From: Actinomycetes bacterium | Lineage (GTDB): Bacteria > Actinomycetota > Acidimicrobiia > Acidimicrobiales > RAAP-2 | Direction: 5' to 3' | Length of the DNA stretch: 6,024 nucleotides | Assembly (NCBI GenBank): GCA_021802025.1 | Contig: JAKABC010000104.1 | Location: 1 to 6,024 of the forward strand | Shown here: in pieces, positions 1 to 6,024 of the stretch | Position numbering within the stretch: the first letter of the stretch is position 1 | How the letters are laid out: each line of letters begins with the position of its first letter | Position numbers and translations under genes: made by a program | Notes under the pieces: model-generated | The model's database searches: none | Seen by the model: the letters and a program-made list of their open reading frames with translations, nothing else | Told to the model about the DNA's origin: nothing

Positions 1-735
1 GATGCCGTGGCGGGCCTCGAAGAGGTCGGTGAAGATCGCGTCGTCGAAGGTCTTCGAGCAGAGCAGGCCGATGGTGAGACCGAGCCGGCGCGCCACCTTG
101 CCGGCCTTTCGGGCCTGCATCGCGCCCGGCGCCGAGGCCATGCAGCCCATCCCGACGAGCGCGATGCGCTCGGCCCCGCCTTCGACGGCCCGGTCGTAGG
201 CGAGCAGATTGGCCGAGTAGGTGTAGCGCGAGCCCGCGGTCGCGATCACCTCGTCGCGGGTGCGCGCGACCGCGGGCACCGCGCGCCAGGTGGAGCCGTC
301 ACCCTCGAGGGCACTCACGAGAGCCGCGTCGATGACGTCGTGCTCGAGGGCGTAGATGAGCAGGGCCGAGACGAAGCCGCCGTCCTGGCCGACGGCGCCG
401 AGCTGGGGGTCGGTCGCGCGCGCCAGCACGACGTCGCCCACCCCGAAGACCTCCTCGGGCTCGCGCTCGCGCGCGAAGCGCTGCCGGTCGATCTCGCCCT
501 CCCAGGTGCGAAAGCGCGGGCAGGCCCGGGTGCACATCGTGCAGCCCCTCTGGCCGTGGGTGCAGTCCTCGGGGCCGCCGTCGATCTCGAGGTGGAAGGG
601 GCGGTAGACGCCGTCGCGGTCGTTGTAGTCGAGCACCGGGTGGGGGCAGACCACGACGCACGCGGCGCACCCGGTGCACAGCCCGGAGGTCACCACCTCG
701 GTGAAGAGCTCTCGCCAGTGGGGCTTGTCGGGCAC
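1..735 (-). CDS. FrhB-family F420 hydrogenase/dehydrogenase beta subunit-like protein, 3' end outside window
   Basis: The reverse strand is open from GTG at 735 to the window edge, giving 245 residues. An N-terminal ferredoxin-like part carries C20, C23, C26 and C30 followed by Pro (CxxCxxCxxxCP), and then C58, C65, C68 and C72 followed by Pro. This suggests two 4Fe-4S clusters. From about residue 100 the FrhB core begins, with GQDGGFVSALLIYAL (116-130), a GSRYTYS segment (168-174), VGMGCM (194-199) and GLLCSKTF (223-230). FrhB-type proteins bind FAD and move electrons between Fe-S clusters and coenzyme F420 or another acceptor in the cytoplasm. The exact substrate cannot be told here. Family members are usually about 350-400 residues, so roughly a third is missing. 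An in-frame TGA lies two codons upstream of the GTG, which makes 735 the furthest upstream start possible. There is no Shine-Dalgarno sequence; a leaderless start is likely. The plant and cyanobacterial 7-hydroxymethyl chlorophyll reductase-type enzymes belong to the same superfamily and are an alternative. Confidence 0.88.
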   Translation of the reverse strand, partial: MPDKPHWRELFTEVVTSGLCTGCAACVVVCPHPVLDYNDRDGVYRPFHLEIDGGPEDCTHGQRGCTMCTRACPRFRTWEGEIDRQRFAREREPEEVFGVGDVVLARATDPQLGAVGQDGGFVSALLIYALEHDVIDAALVSALEGDGSTWRAVPAVARTRDEVIATAGSRYTYSANLLAYDRAVEGGAERIALVGMGCMASAPGAMQARKAGKVARRLGLTIGLLCSKTFDDAIFTDLFEARHGI

Positions 736-741
736 GGGTCA

Positions 742-747
742 ACACTA
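742..747 (-). promoter_or_regulatory. Possible -10 box of the FrhB-like gene (leaderless start)
   Basis: On the minus strand the hexamer TAGTGT fits the actinobacterial TANNNT pattern and ends six bases before the GTG start at 735. That spacing would put the transcription start at or next to the start codon, which agrees with the absence of a ribosome binding site. No convincing -35 element was found at the expected distance. The match is short, so this is inference. Confidence 0.4.
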
Positions 748-776
748 GTGAGAGGGGTCGCCCGTCTCGCCGCCGG

Positions 777-782
777 TACGAT
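777..782 (+). promoter_or_regulatory. Possible -10 box of the glycosylase gene (leaderless start)
   Basis: TACGAT agrees with the TATAAT consensus at four of six positions and ends seven bases before the GTG at 790. Transcription would then begin at or one base before the start codon, giving a leaderless message. This fits the lack of a Shine-Dalgarno sequence upstream of 790. No clear -35 element is visible. Confidence 0.4.
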
Positions 783-789
783 GCGCCGG

Positions 790-1575
790 GTGCCCGAGAT
801 CCTCGAAGTCGAGTCGTACCGGCGCCTCGCCGAGCGGGTCGTGGGCGCGAGGGTCGCGCGCGGCTGGGCCGACGGCTACCTCGCCAAGAAGCTGGCGACG
901 CCCGCGACCTGGGCCCGGGCCGTGAAGGGGCTCACCGTCACCGGCACCGACCGGCGCGGCAAGCTGCTCGTGCTCGAGACCGACGGCCCGACCCTCGGGG
1001 TCCGCTTCGGGATGACGGGCGTCCTCCTCCTTGACACCGAGGCCGGGATCGAGGGCCTCTTCTACGGACCGCACTCCTTTAGGGCGCAGTGGGTGCGCGG
1101 CGGACTCGAGTTCGCCGACGGGCGTCGCCTGGTGGTGCACGACCCGCGCCGGCTGGCGCGTCTCGAGGTCGAGCCCGACCTCGAGACGCTCGGGCCCGAC
1201 GCGCTCACCCTCACCCGGCGCCAGCTCGACGAGGCGCTTCGCACCGAGCGCGGCGAGGGACCGGCCATAAAGGCCCGCCTCCTCGATCAGTCGAGGATCG
1301 CCGGGGTGGGCAACCTGCTCGCCGACGAGGCGCTCTTTCGCGCCGGGATCGACCCGCGCACACCGATCGGCCGGCTCGACGAGGCGCGTCGCGCGGCGCT
1401 GCACCGGGCGCTGCGCTCGACGACGCGCACCCTCGCGCGTCGGGGCGGCTCGCACCTCGGGGACCACATGGCGGCCCGGCTGCGCGGGGGACTCTGCCCG
1501 CTCGACGGCGAGGCGATGACGACCGCGACGATCGGTGGACGCACCACCTACTGGTGTCCTCGCCACCAGACCTAG
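790..1575 (+). CDS. Fpg/Nei family DNA glycosylase with variant zinc finger
   Basis: This 261-residue protein excises oxidised bases in base excision repair and cleaves the abasic site as a lyase. The start is set by biochemistry: GTG at 790 gives MPEILEVE, placing the N-terminal nucleophile Pro2 and Glu3 correctly. An upstream ATG at 781 would bury the proline. K58 matches the conserved Fpg lysine, and M75 in GMTG matches the intercalating methionine. DPRRL (118-122) has Leu where E. coli Fpg has Phe. The H2TH region, about 160-192, contains LLDQSRIAGVGNLLADE with N175. The C-terminal finger has normal C-x2-C-x16-C-x2-C spacing, but the four positions are C236, D239, C256 and H259; R251 is the finger arginine. 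The stretch before the finger looks about 14 residues shorter than in E. coli Fpg, so substrate choice could be Nei-like. I therefore give no gene symbol. It is divergent from the FrhB-like gene, 54 bases away. Confidence 0.92.
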   Translation: MPEILEVESYRRLAERVVGARVARGWADGYLAKKLATPATWARAVKGLTVTGTDRRGKLLVLETDGPTLGVRFGMTGVLLLDTEAGIEGLFYGPHSFRAQWVRGGLEFADGRRLVVHDPRRLARLEVEPDLETLGPDALTLTRRQLDEALRTERGEGPAIKARLLDQSRIAGVGNLLADEALFRAGIDPRTPIGRLDEARRAALHRALRSTTRTLARRGGSHLGDHMAARLRGGLCPLDGEAMTTATIGGRTTYWCPRHQT

Positions 1576-1596
1576 GCGGGCCGACCCCTCGCTGAC

Positions 1597-1612
1597 GTCC
1601 GTCATCGCGGAC
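1597..1612 (+). terminator. Weak hairpin after the glycosylase gene
   Basis: GTCCG (1597-1601) and CGGAC (1608-1612) can pair across a six-base loop, 22 bases past the glycosylase stop. The stem is only five pairs and no T-run follows. It may help end the glycosylase transcript, but this is weak evidence. Confidence 0.2.
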
Positions 1613-1660
1613 TGAGCGTGGCCCTCAATCGACGGACGCGTGCCGCTCGGTCAGCGCGAA

Positions 1661-1682
1661 CGCCGTCCTGGGGTTGACGGCG
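1661..1682 (-). terminator. GC-rich hairpin downstream of the exported-protein gene
   Basis: CGCCGTC (1661-1667) and GACGGCG (1676-1682) form a perfect seven-pair stem with an eight-base loop. It begins 27 bases beyond the stop codon of the minus-strand gene ending at 1710. There is no U-tract, which is common for intrinsic terminators in high-GC actinobacteria. Because the glycosylase gene converges on this point, the hairpin could serve both strands. The rest of 1576-1709 shows nothing I can name. Confidence 0.45.
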
Positions 1683-1709
1683 CCCTCTCCACGCGGGTGC
1701 GGGCGGAGG

Positions 1710-2525
1710 TCACGGGATCGACGCGAGGTAGGTGGCGCAGACGCCGTTGGACCTCGGTGGAGTGAGGGGCGTCGTGGCCCACGTGACGTTGTCTTGGGCG
1801 AAGGTGAAGCCCGGGTGGCCGTGGGCGGGGAGCACGTGGTAGACCGAGCGGCTCGGCAGGTAGGTCGTCGCCGAGACCGTGTCCACCTCGATGGCCGGCT
1901 GGGAGCCCCAGTCGTACCTCGAGGTGACAAAGACGGTGTTGCCCTGACGGCGCAGCGGTGAGAACCGGCCCACGACGCTGTAGCCGATGGGGCGTCCGGT
2001 CGCGTTCTCAAGCCCCACGTACGGATGGCCCGTGGTGGCGCCCCGGCACGACAGCACGCCCGCGACGGGCGTCGCCGACATCATGACCTCGCCGCGCGGG
2101 GTCAGGACGAGCTCGAAGGCGGTGTAGCCGTCAGCGGGGCTCGAGGGGGCGACCGTCTCGGCGACGAAGGTCAACTTGCCGTTGAGTGTGCTCGCCCACA
2201 CCTCGCCGTGGGCCGGGTGATAACCGGCCCTTGGCGGACTGGCCATCAGCCAGCTCAGGCGACCGCCGACATTCTCCACTGTCACCAAGGTCTGGGCCGC
2301 GCTGTAGGTGAAGTGGTCCGACGTCATGGCGTCGGTGGCGGCCGCGACCTTGCGGTAGAAGGCGATCGCCGCGGCGTTGCCGCTCACGGCGAGCCGCGGG
2401 CGCTGGATCGAGGGCGCCGCCAGCCCCGGGCCATGGCTTGCGGCCCCGGCCGTGACGCCCCCCGACGCAATTGCGGCGACGCACGCCGCGACGATGAGCG
2501 CTCCTCGGATGCGGACTCGTCCCAT
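1710..2525 (-). CDS. Hypothetical exported protein, unrecognised family
   Basis: This complete 271-residue ORF starts with ATG at 2525. The start is supported by GGGGAGG, a good ribosome binding site about five bases upstream. The N-terminus is a classic Sec signal: basic MGRVRIRG, a hydrophobic stretch at 9-29, and an AGA|A-type cleavage site near residue 28. The Cys at 15 lies inside the hydrophobic core with no lipobox context, so a lipoprotein is unlikely. The mature part, about 240 residues, has no further membrane segment. It has alternating polar and hydrophobic stretches suggestive of beta structure, several Tyr and Trp residues, and just two cysteines (C160, C263) that could form a disulfide. 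I recognise no catalytic motif or domain. Residues 47-80 look helical (AIAFYRKVAAATDAM). It shares its strand with the upstream peroxiredoxin gene, but the 110-base gap and its own leader argue for a separate transcript. Its function is unknown. Confidence 0.8.
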   Translation of the reverse strand: MGRVRIRGALIVAACVAAIASGGVTAGAASHGPGLAAPSIQRPRLAVSGNAAAIAFYRKVAAATDAMTSDHFTYSAAQTLVTVENVGGRLSWLMASPPRAGYHPAHGEVWASTLNGKLTFVAETVAPSSPADGYTAFELVLTPRGEVMMSATPVAGVLSCRGATTGHPYVGLENATGRPIGYSVVGRFSPLRRQGNTVFVTSRYDWGSQPAIEVDTVSATTYLPSRSVYHVLPAHGHPGFTFAQDNVTWATTPLTPPRSNGVCATYLASIP

Positions 2526-2569
2526 GGTGTCCTCCCCGGGGACGTCCTCGGCGGGTCGGCCCCGGGGCG

Positions 2570-2575
2570 AGACTA
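2570..2575 (-). promoter_or_regulatory. Possible -10 box upstream of the exported-protein gene
   Basis: TAGTCT on the minus strand lies 44 bases before the ATG at 2525 and fits TANNNT. The same hexamer occurs upstream of the peroxiredoxin gene at 3140-3135. No -35 element is apparent. A six-base match in a sequence this long is weak evidence. Confidence 0.25.
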
Positions 2576-2635
2576 CCGAGTGAGCGGGCGGCGAGTGGGG
2601 TACGGGGTGACGGGCCGCCGCGCCGCCGTAATTTT

Positions 2636-3097
2636 TCAGCGCAGGCTCGCTAGGACCCGCTCGGCGTGGCCGTTCGCGCGCACGCCGTAGAGGGCGTGCT
2701 CGACGCGCCCGTCGGGTCCGATCACGACCGTCGAGCGGATGACCCCGAGGACCTTCTTGCCGTAGAGGGTCTTCTCGCCGTAGGCGCCGTAGCGCTCCAT
2801 GACCGCGCGGTCTTTATCCGAGAGCAGGTCGAAGCTGAGCCCGTACTTCGCCCGGAAGGCCCGGTGCGAGGCCGGGTCGTCAGGGGAGACGCCCAGAACG
2901 CGCACCGAGAGGTTCGAAAAGCCGGCCAGATGGTCGTTGAACTGGCAGGCCTCGGTCGTGCACCCCGGGGTGTCGTCGGCCGGGTAGAAGTACACCACGA
3001 CGCGCTCCCCAGCGAAGTCGGCGAGCGACACCGTCTCGTCGTCCTGGTTGGGCAGGGAGAAGGCCGGGGCGCGCGCGCCGGGCTCAAGTCGGGCCAT
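2636..3097 (-). CDS. bcp: Thioredoxin-dependent peroxiredoxin, BCP/PrxQ type
   Basis: This 153-residue cytoplasmic peroxiredoxin reduces hydrogen peroxide and organic hydroperoxides using thioredoxin. The thioredoxin-like fold is read through LEPGARAPAFSLPNQDD (4-20), VVVYFYPADDTPGCTTEAC (33-51), LGVSPDD (68-74), and a C-terminal RSTVVIGPDG (121-130). The peroxidatic Cys is C46 in TPGCT, with T43 and R121 completing the active site. C51, five residues on, is the resolving Cys of the atypical two-Cys BCP subgroup, the same spacing as in E. coli BCP. Length is typical of the family (about 150-156). ATG at 3097 is chosen because AAGGAGG sits five bases upstream and family homology begins there. 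The frame continues up to 3217, but that extension has no recognisable homology and would run into the divergent promoter region. It is divergent from the helicase, with 121 bases between them. Confidence 0.95.
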   Translation of the reverse strand: MARLEPGARAPAFSLPNQDDETVSLADFAGERVVVYFYPADDTPGCTTEACQFNDHLAGFSNLSVRVLGVSPDDPASHRAFRAKYGLSFDLLSDKDRAVMERYGAYGEKTLYGKKVLGVIRSTVVIGPDGRVEHALYGVRANGHAERVLASLR

Positions 3098-3126
3098 CTC
3101 GCCTCCTTCGGCGTGAGTGGGGGGAC

Positions 3127-3149
3127 GCTCACCTAGACTAGGGGTGAGC
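3127..3149. promoter_or_regulatory. Inverted repeat in the bcp-helicase divergent region, possible operator/promoter
   Basis: GCTCACC (3127-3133) is the exact reverse complement of GGTGAGC (3143-3149), separated by nine bases that themselves contain CTAG-A-CTAG. The minus strand here includes TAGTCT (3140-3135), a TANNNT -10 candidate for bcp that would give a leader of about 30 bases before the ATG at 3097. The plus strand includes TAGACT (3134-3139), a candidate for the helicase. A dimeric regulator bound here could block one or both promoters. The regulator is unknown, and the structure could also be an RNA hairpin in either leader. Confidence 0.35.
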
Positions 3150-3218
3150 TCGAGTGCGAGCGAGGGCCCCTCTCTTCGATGACGGTTACGGGTCCGACCG
3201 AGAAACGACCCCGACACC

Positions 3219-4460
3219 GTGAGTGAGACCCTAGAGAACCTGGCGGCCCCCGAGGACGCCTACGCCACCACCCAGACCTTCGCCGACCTGGATGTCGCCG
3301 AGGGCCTCGTCGCCGCCCTGACGGCCCAGGGGCTCACGATGGCCTTCCCGATCCAGGCCCTGACGATCCACGACGCCCTCGCCGGGCGCGACGTGTGCGG
3401 CAAGGCCAAGACCGGCTCGGGCAAGACCCTCGCCTTCGGGCTGCCGATGCTCCAGCGGCTCATGGACGCGCCGGTCGCCGCCGCCGGCCCGCCGGCGCGC
3501 CCGCGCGGGCTCGTCCTGCTGCCCACGCGCGAGCTCTGCCTCCAGGTCTTCGAGGTGCTCGAGACCCTGGGCGAGGCCGTCGGGCTGCGGGTCGCCGCCG
3601 TCTACGGCGGGGCCGACATCGAGCGCCAGATCAAGTCGATGCGCCAGGGCTGCGACGTCGTGATCGCCACCCCGGGTCGACTGATCGACCTCGGCGACCG
3701 CGGCGAGGTGAACGTGGAGGCGCTCGACGTCCTCGTGCTCGACGAGGCCGACCGCATGGCCGACATGGGCTTCATGCCCCAGGTCGAGTGGGTTCTGCGG
3801 CGCATCGCCAACCACCCCCACCAGACGCTCCTCTTCTCGGCCACCCTCGACGGCGCGGTCGACCGCCTGGTCAGTCGCTACCTCAGCGACCCGGTCTTCC
3901 ACGAGGTCGCGAGCGAGTCCCAGACCGTCTCGCGCATGGTCCACCACTTCCTCCAGGTCCACCAGATGGACCGGGTGAAGGTGGCCGCCACTATCTGTCG
4001 GGCCAACCACAAGACGATCGTCTTTTGCCGCACCAAGCGCGGCGCGGACCGCCTCGTCGAGCAGCTGGGCAAAGAGGGCGTGCACGCCGCGGCCATCCAC
4101 GGCGACCTGCGCCAGAGCCAGCGCGAGAAGGCGCTCGCCGACTTCGCCGCGGAGAAGCTGCCCGTGTTGGTGGCGACCGACGTCGCGGCCCGGGGGCTGC
4201 ACATCGACGCGGTGGACTGCGTGATGCACTTCGACCCGCCCGAGGACCACAAGGCCTACCTGCACCGCTCGGGCCGCACGGCGCGCGCCGGCTCCACCGG
4301 GGTCGTGGTGTCGCTCCTTCTCTACAACCAGGTCCTCGAGGCGAACGTGATCTTGAAGCGGCTCGAGCTCAAACTGCCCATCGTCGAGGTCTTCTCGAAC
4401 AACCCCCACCTGGCGGACCTCGCCCACTGGGACACCACCGCGGAGAAGTCGGTCCTGTGA
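3219..4460 (+). CDS. DEAD-box ATP-dependent RNA helicase, compact form
   Basis: This 413-residue helicase unwinds RNA duplexes using ATP; likely roles are ribosome assembly, mRNA turnover or cold adaptation. All core motifs are present in order: F21 with PIQ (44-46) as the Q motif, AKTGSGKT (63-70) as motif I, PTRELCLQ (102-109) as Ia, GG (130-131), TPGR (151-154) as Ib, DEAD (175-178) as II, SAT (207-209) as III, IVFCRTK (267-273) as IV, ATDVAARGLHID (319-330) as V, and HRSGRTARAG (349-358) as VI. The protein ends about 55 residues after motif VI. It therefore lacks the basic, RGG-rich or DbpA-type C-terminal RNA-binding extension of many relatives, and the subfamily (RhlE, CsdA, DbpA) cannot be assigned. 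GTG at 3219 is the start that precedes the Q motif by a usual distance. No good Shine-Dalgarno is visible. Its stop overlaps the following deacetylase start by four bases. Confidence 0.95.
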   Translation: MSETLENLAAPEDAYATTQTFADLDVAEGLVAALTAQGLTMAFPIQALTIHDALAGRDVCGKAKTGSGKTLAFGLPMLQRLMDAPVAAAGPPARPRGLVLLPTRELCLQVFEVLETLGEAVGLRVAAVYGGADIERQIKSMRQGCDVVIATPGRLIDLGDRGEVNVEALDVLVLDEADRMADMGFMPQVEWVLRRIANHPHQTLLFSATLDGAVDRLVSRYLSDPVFHEVASESQTVSRMVHHFLQVHQMDRVKVAATICRANHKTIVFCRTKRGADRLVEQLGKEGVHAAAIHGDLRQSQREKALADFAAEKLPVLVATDVAARGLHIDAVDCVMHFDPPEDHKAYLHRSGRTARAGSTGVVVSLLLYNQVLEANVILKRLELKLPIVEVFSNNPHLADLAHWDTTAEKSVL

Positions 4461-5188
4461 CGATTACCCGCTACCGCTACGACGAGGGCTTCTCGAGCGC
4501 GCTGGTGGTCGTCGCGCACCCCGACGACGTCGACTTCGGCAGCGGCGGGACGATCGCGTACCTCACCGACCACGGCGTGCGCGTCGCCTACTGCCTCGTG
4601 ACCTCGGGTGACGCCGGCGGGGACGACTCGACGATCCCGCGCGAGGAGCGCAGCGCCCTGCGCGAGGCCGAGCAGACCGCCGCCGCCAAGGTGCTGGGAG
4701 TGACCGACCTCACCTTCTTGCACTGGCCCGACGGACAGGTCGAGGTGACCCTCGAGCTGCGCCGCGCGATCGCCCGGGTCATCCGCCGGGTCCGGCCCGA
4801 GCTCGTCATCACCCAGAGTCCCGAGCGCAACTACGCGCGCGTGCGCGCGAGCCACCCCGACCACATGGCCGCCGGCGAGGCGACCCTGCGCGCGATCTAC
4901 CCCGACGCCCGCAACCCCCACGCCTTCCCCGAGCTGCTCGCCGAGGGCCTCGCGCCCCACGTGGTGCCCCTCGTGTGGATCGCCGGCAGCCCCGAGCCCA
5001 CGATGGCGATCGACACGACCAAGACAGTCGCGCGCAAGGTGGAGGCGCTCGGCTGTCACGCGAGCCAGGTGGGCGACGCCGCCGCGCTCGCCGAGCGGAT
5101 CCGCGCGAACGACACGGCCAACGCCGAACGCGCCGGGTTGCGCTCGGGCCACACCGGCGAGCTCTTCCGGGTCGTCGCCACCGATTAG
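4457..5188 (+). CDS. PIG-L/LmbE family zinc-dependent N-deacetylase
   Basis: This 243-residue protein belongs to the family that removes N-acetyl groups from GlcNAc-type sugars, including MshB and Mca of mycothiol metabolism and GlcNAc-PI deacetylase. The hallmark AHPDD at 20-24 supplies zinc ligands H21 and D24 and the general base D23, and SHPDH (132-136) supplies the third ligand H136. The following segment VDFGSGGTIAYL and the VTSGDAGG stretch (49-55) are usual for the family. There is no signal peptide or membrane segment, so it should be cytoplasmic. The length is slightly below MshB/Mca (about 290-300), and I see no feature tying it to mycothiol, so the substrate is unassigned. The GTG start forms GTGA with the helicase stop at 4457-4460, which indicates translational coupling in one operon. 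An earlier start in this frame would lie deep inside the helicase gene and is unlikely. Confidence 0.9.
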   Translation: MTITRYRYDEGFSSALVVVAHPDDVDFGSGGTIAYLTDHGVRVAYCLVTSGDAGGDDSTIPREERSALREAEQTAAAKVLGVTDLTFLHWPDGQVEVTLELRRAIARVIRRVRPELVITQSPERNYARVRASHPDHMAAGEATLRAIYPDARNPHAFPELLAEGLAPHVVPLVWIAGSPEPTMAIDTTKTVARKVEALGCHASQVGDAAALAERIRANDTANAERAGLRSGHTGELFRVVATD

Positions 5189-5223
5189 GTCCACGCCCGG
5201 CCCGCGACGTCACCGGACGCGAC

Positions 5224-5240
5224 GGCCGACGCCCTCGGCC
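5224..5240 (+). terminator. Hairpin after the deacetylase gene
   Basis: GGCCGA (5224-5229) pairs perfectly with TCGGCC (5235-5240) around a five-base loop, 35 bases beyond the deacetylase stop. No T-run follows. It lies in a 91-base convergent gap (5189-5279) between the deacetylase and aconitase genes, where termination from both sides is expected. Confidence 0.4.
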
Positions 5241-5243
5241 CGG

Positions 5244-5257
5244 CGGCGCCGGCGCCG
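5244..5257. repeat. 14-bp perfect palindrome of GGCGCC units in convergent gap
   Basis: Positions 5244-5257 read the same on both strands, made of two adjoining GGCGCC units, with a third GGCGCC at 5266-5271. The third unit can pair with an earlier one to form a six-pair stem. The most likely role is transcript termination between the convergent genes. A binding site is possible but nothing specific supports it. Confidence 0.4.
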
Positions 5258-5262
5258 ACGTG

Positions 5263-5275
5263 ATCGGCGCCCGAT
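5263..5275 (-). terminator. Short hairpin directly after the aconitase stop
   Basis: ATCGG (5263-5267) and CCGAT (5271-5275) form a five-pair stem with a three-base loop. It starts four bases past the minus-strand aconitase stop codon at 5280-5282. No U-tract is present. It competes with pairing of the neighbouring GGCGCC units, so it is one of several possible folds of this gap. Confidence 0.3.
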
Positions 5276-5279
5276 GGGG

Positions 5280-6024
<745 letters not shown>

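Noticed and set aside
299..745. 148-residue minus-strand frame beginning at 745
   Set aside because: It is an out-of-frame reading of the FrhB-like gene, Arg/Pro-rich and without motifs. The frame starting at 735 carries all the cysteine clusters.
7..789. Upstream extension of the glycosylase frame back to position 7 on the plus strand
   Set aside because: The extension is antisense to the FrhB-like gene and would bury the N-terminal Pro nucleophile. Fpg/Nei enzymes need it directly after the initiator Met.
1625..2011. 128-residue minus-strand frame
   Set aside because: It is a low-complexity Arg/Ser/Pro/Thr shadow of the exported-protein gene and crosses the hairpin at 1661-1682.
2611..2636. 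GC-rich tract followed by a T-run on the plus strand, resembling a terminator
   Set aside because: The tract does not fold into a proper stem, and the T-run is on the strand opposite to both flanking genes.
3098..3217. N-terminal extension of the peroxiredoxin to 3217
   Set aside because: The AAGGAGG site and family homology both point to ATG 3097, and the extension would cover the divergent regulatory region.
3231..4427. 398-residue frame antisense to the helicase
   Set aside because: It is rich in Val, His, Asp and Gly as expected of a reverse-complement shadow in high-GC DNA, with no recognisable domain. The sense strand has every helicase motif.
3395..4456. Plus-strand frame fused ahead of the deacetylase
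   Set aside because: It is an Arg/Pro/Gly-rich shadow of the helicase in another frame. The real deacetylase begins at GTG 4457.

Overview
This is a chromosomal segment of a very GC-rich bacterium, most likely an actinomycete-type (Actinomycetota) genome. I would guess an Acidimicrobiia-like lineage, but the window alone cannot prove the class. The reasons are the strong G/C bias at third codon positions, GTG starts, two genes that look leaderless with TANNNT -10 boxes right before the start codon, a coenzyme-F420-hydrogenase-beta-type (FrhB) oxidoreductase, and an Fpg/Nei glycosylase with an unusual C-terminal zinc finger. No tRNA, rRNA, insertion sequence, CRISPR array, phage gene or integration scar was seen. 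No gap between genes exceeds 150 bases.

Layout from left to right. Positions 1-735 (minus) hold the N-terminal 245 residues of an FrhB-family iron-sulfur flavoprotein, cut by the window edge. Divergent from it, 790-1575 (plus) encodes a complete 261-residue Fpg/Nei family DNA glycosylase. Positions 1710-2525 (minus) encode a 271-residue exported protein of unknown function, followed on its 3' side by a strong hairpin. Positions 2636-3097 (minus) encode a bacterioferritin-comigratory-protein (BCP/PrxQ) peroxiredoxin. Divergent from that, 3219-4460 (plus) is a compact 413-residue DEAD-box RNA helicase, whose stop overlaps the GTG start of a 243-residue PIG-L/LmbE-type zinc deacetylase (4457-5188). 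Positions 5280-6024 (minus) are the C-terminal part of an AcnA-type aconitase, cut by the right edge and convergent with the deacetylase.

The content is mostly housekeeping metabolism and oxidative-damage defence: peroxide removal by BCP, oxidised-base repair by the glycosylase, and the oxidant-sensitive Fe-S enzymes FrhB-like and aconitase. Apart from the helicase-deacetylase pair, the genes appear to be separate transcription units, so a functional link is only a loose inference. I do not see an undescribed multi-gene system here. The points most worth a second look are the atypical zinc finger and short C-terminal loop of the glycosylase, the inverted repeat in the bcp-helicase intergenic region, the back-to-back leaderless starts at 735/790, the coupled helicase-deacetylase pair, and the unrecognised secreted protein.
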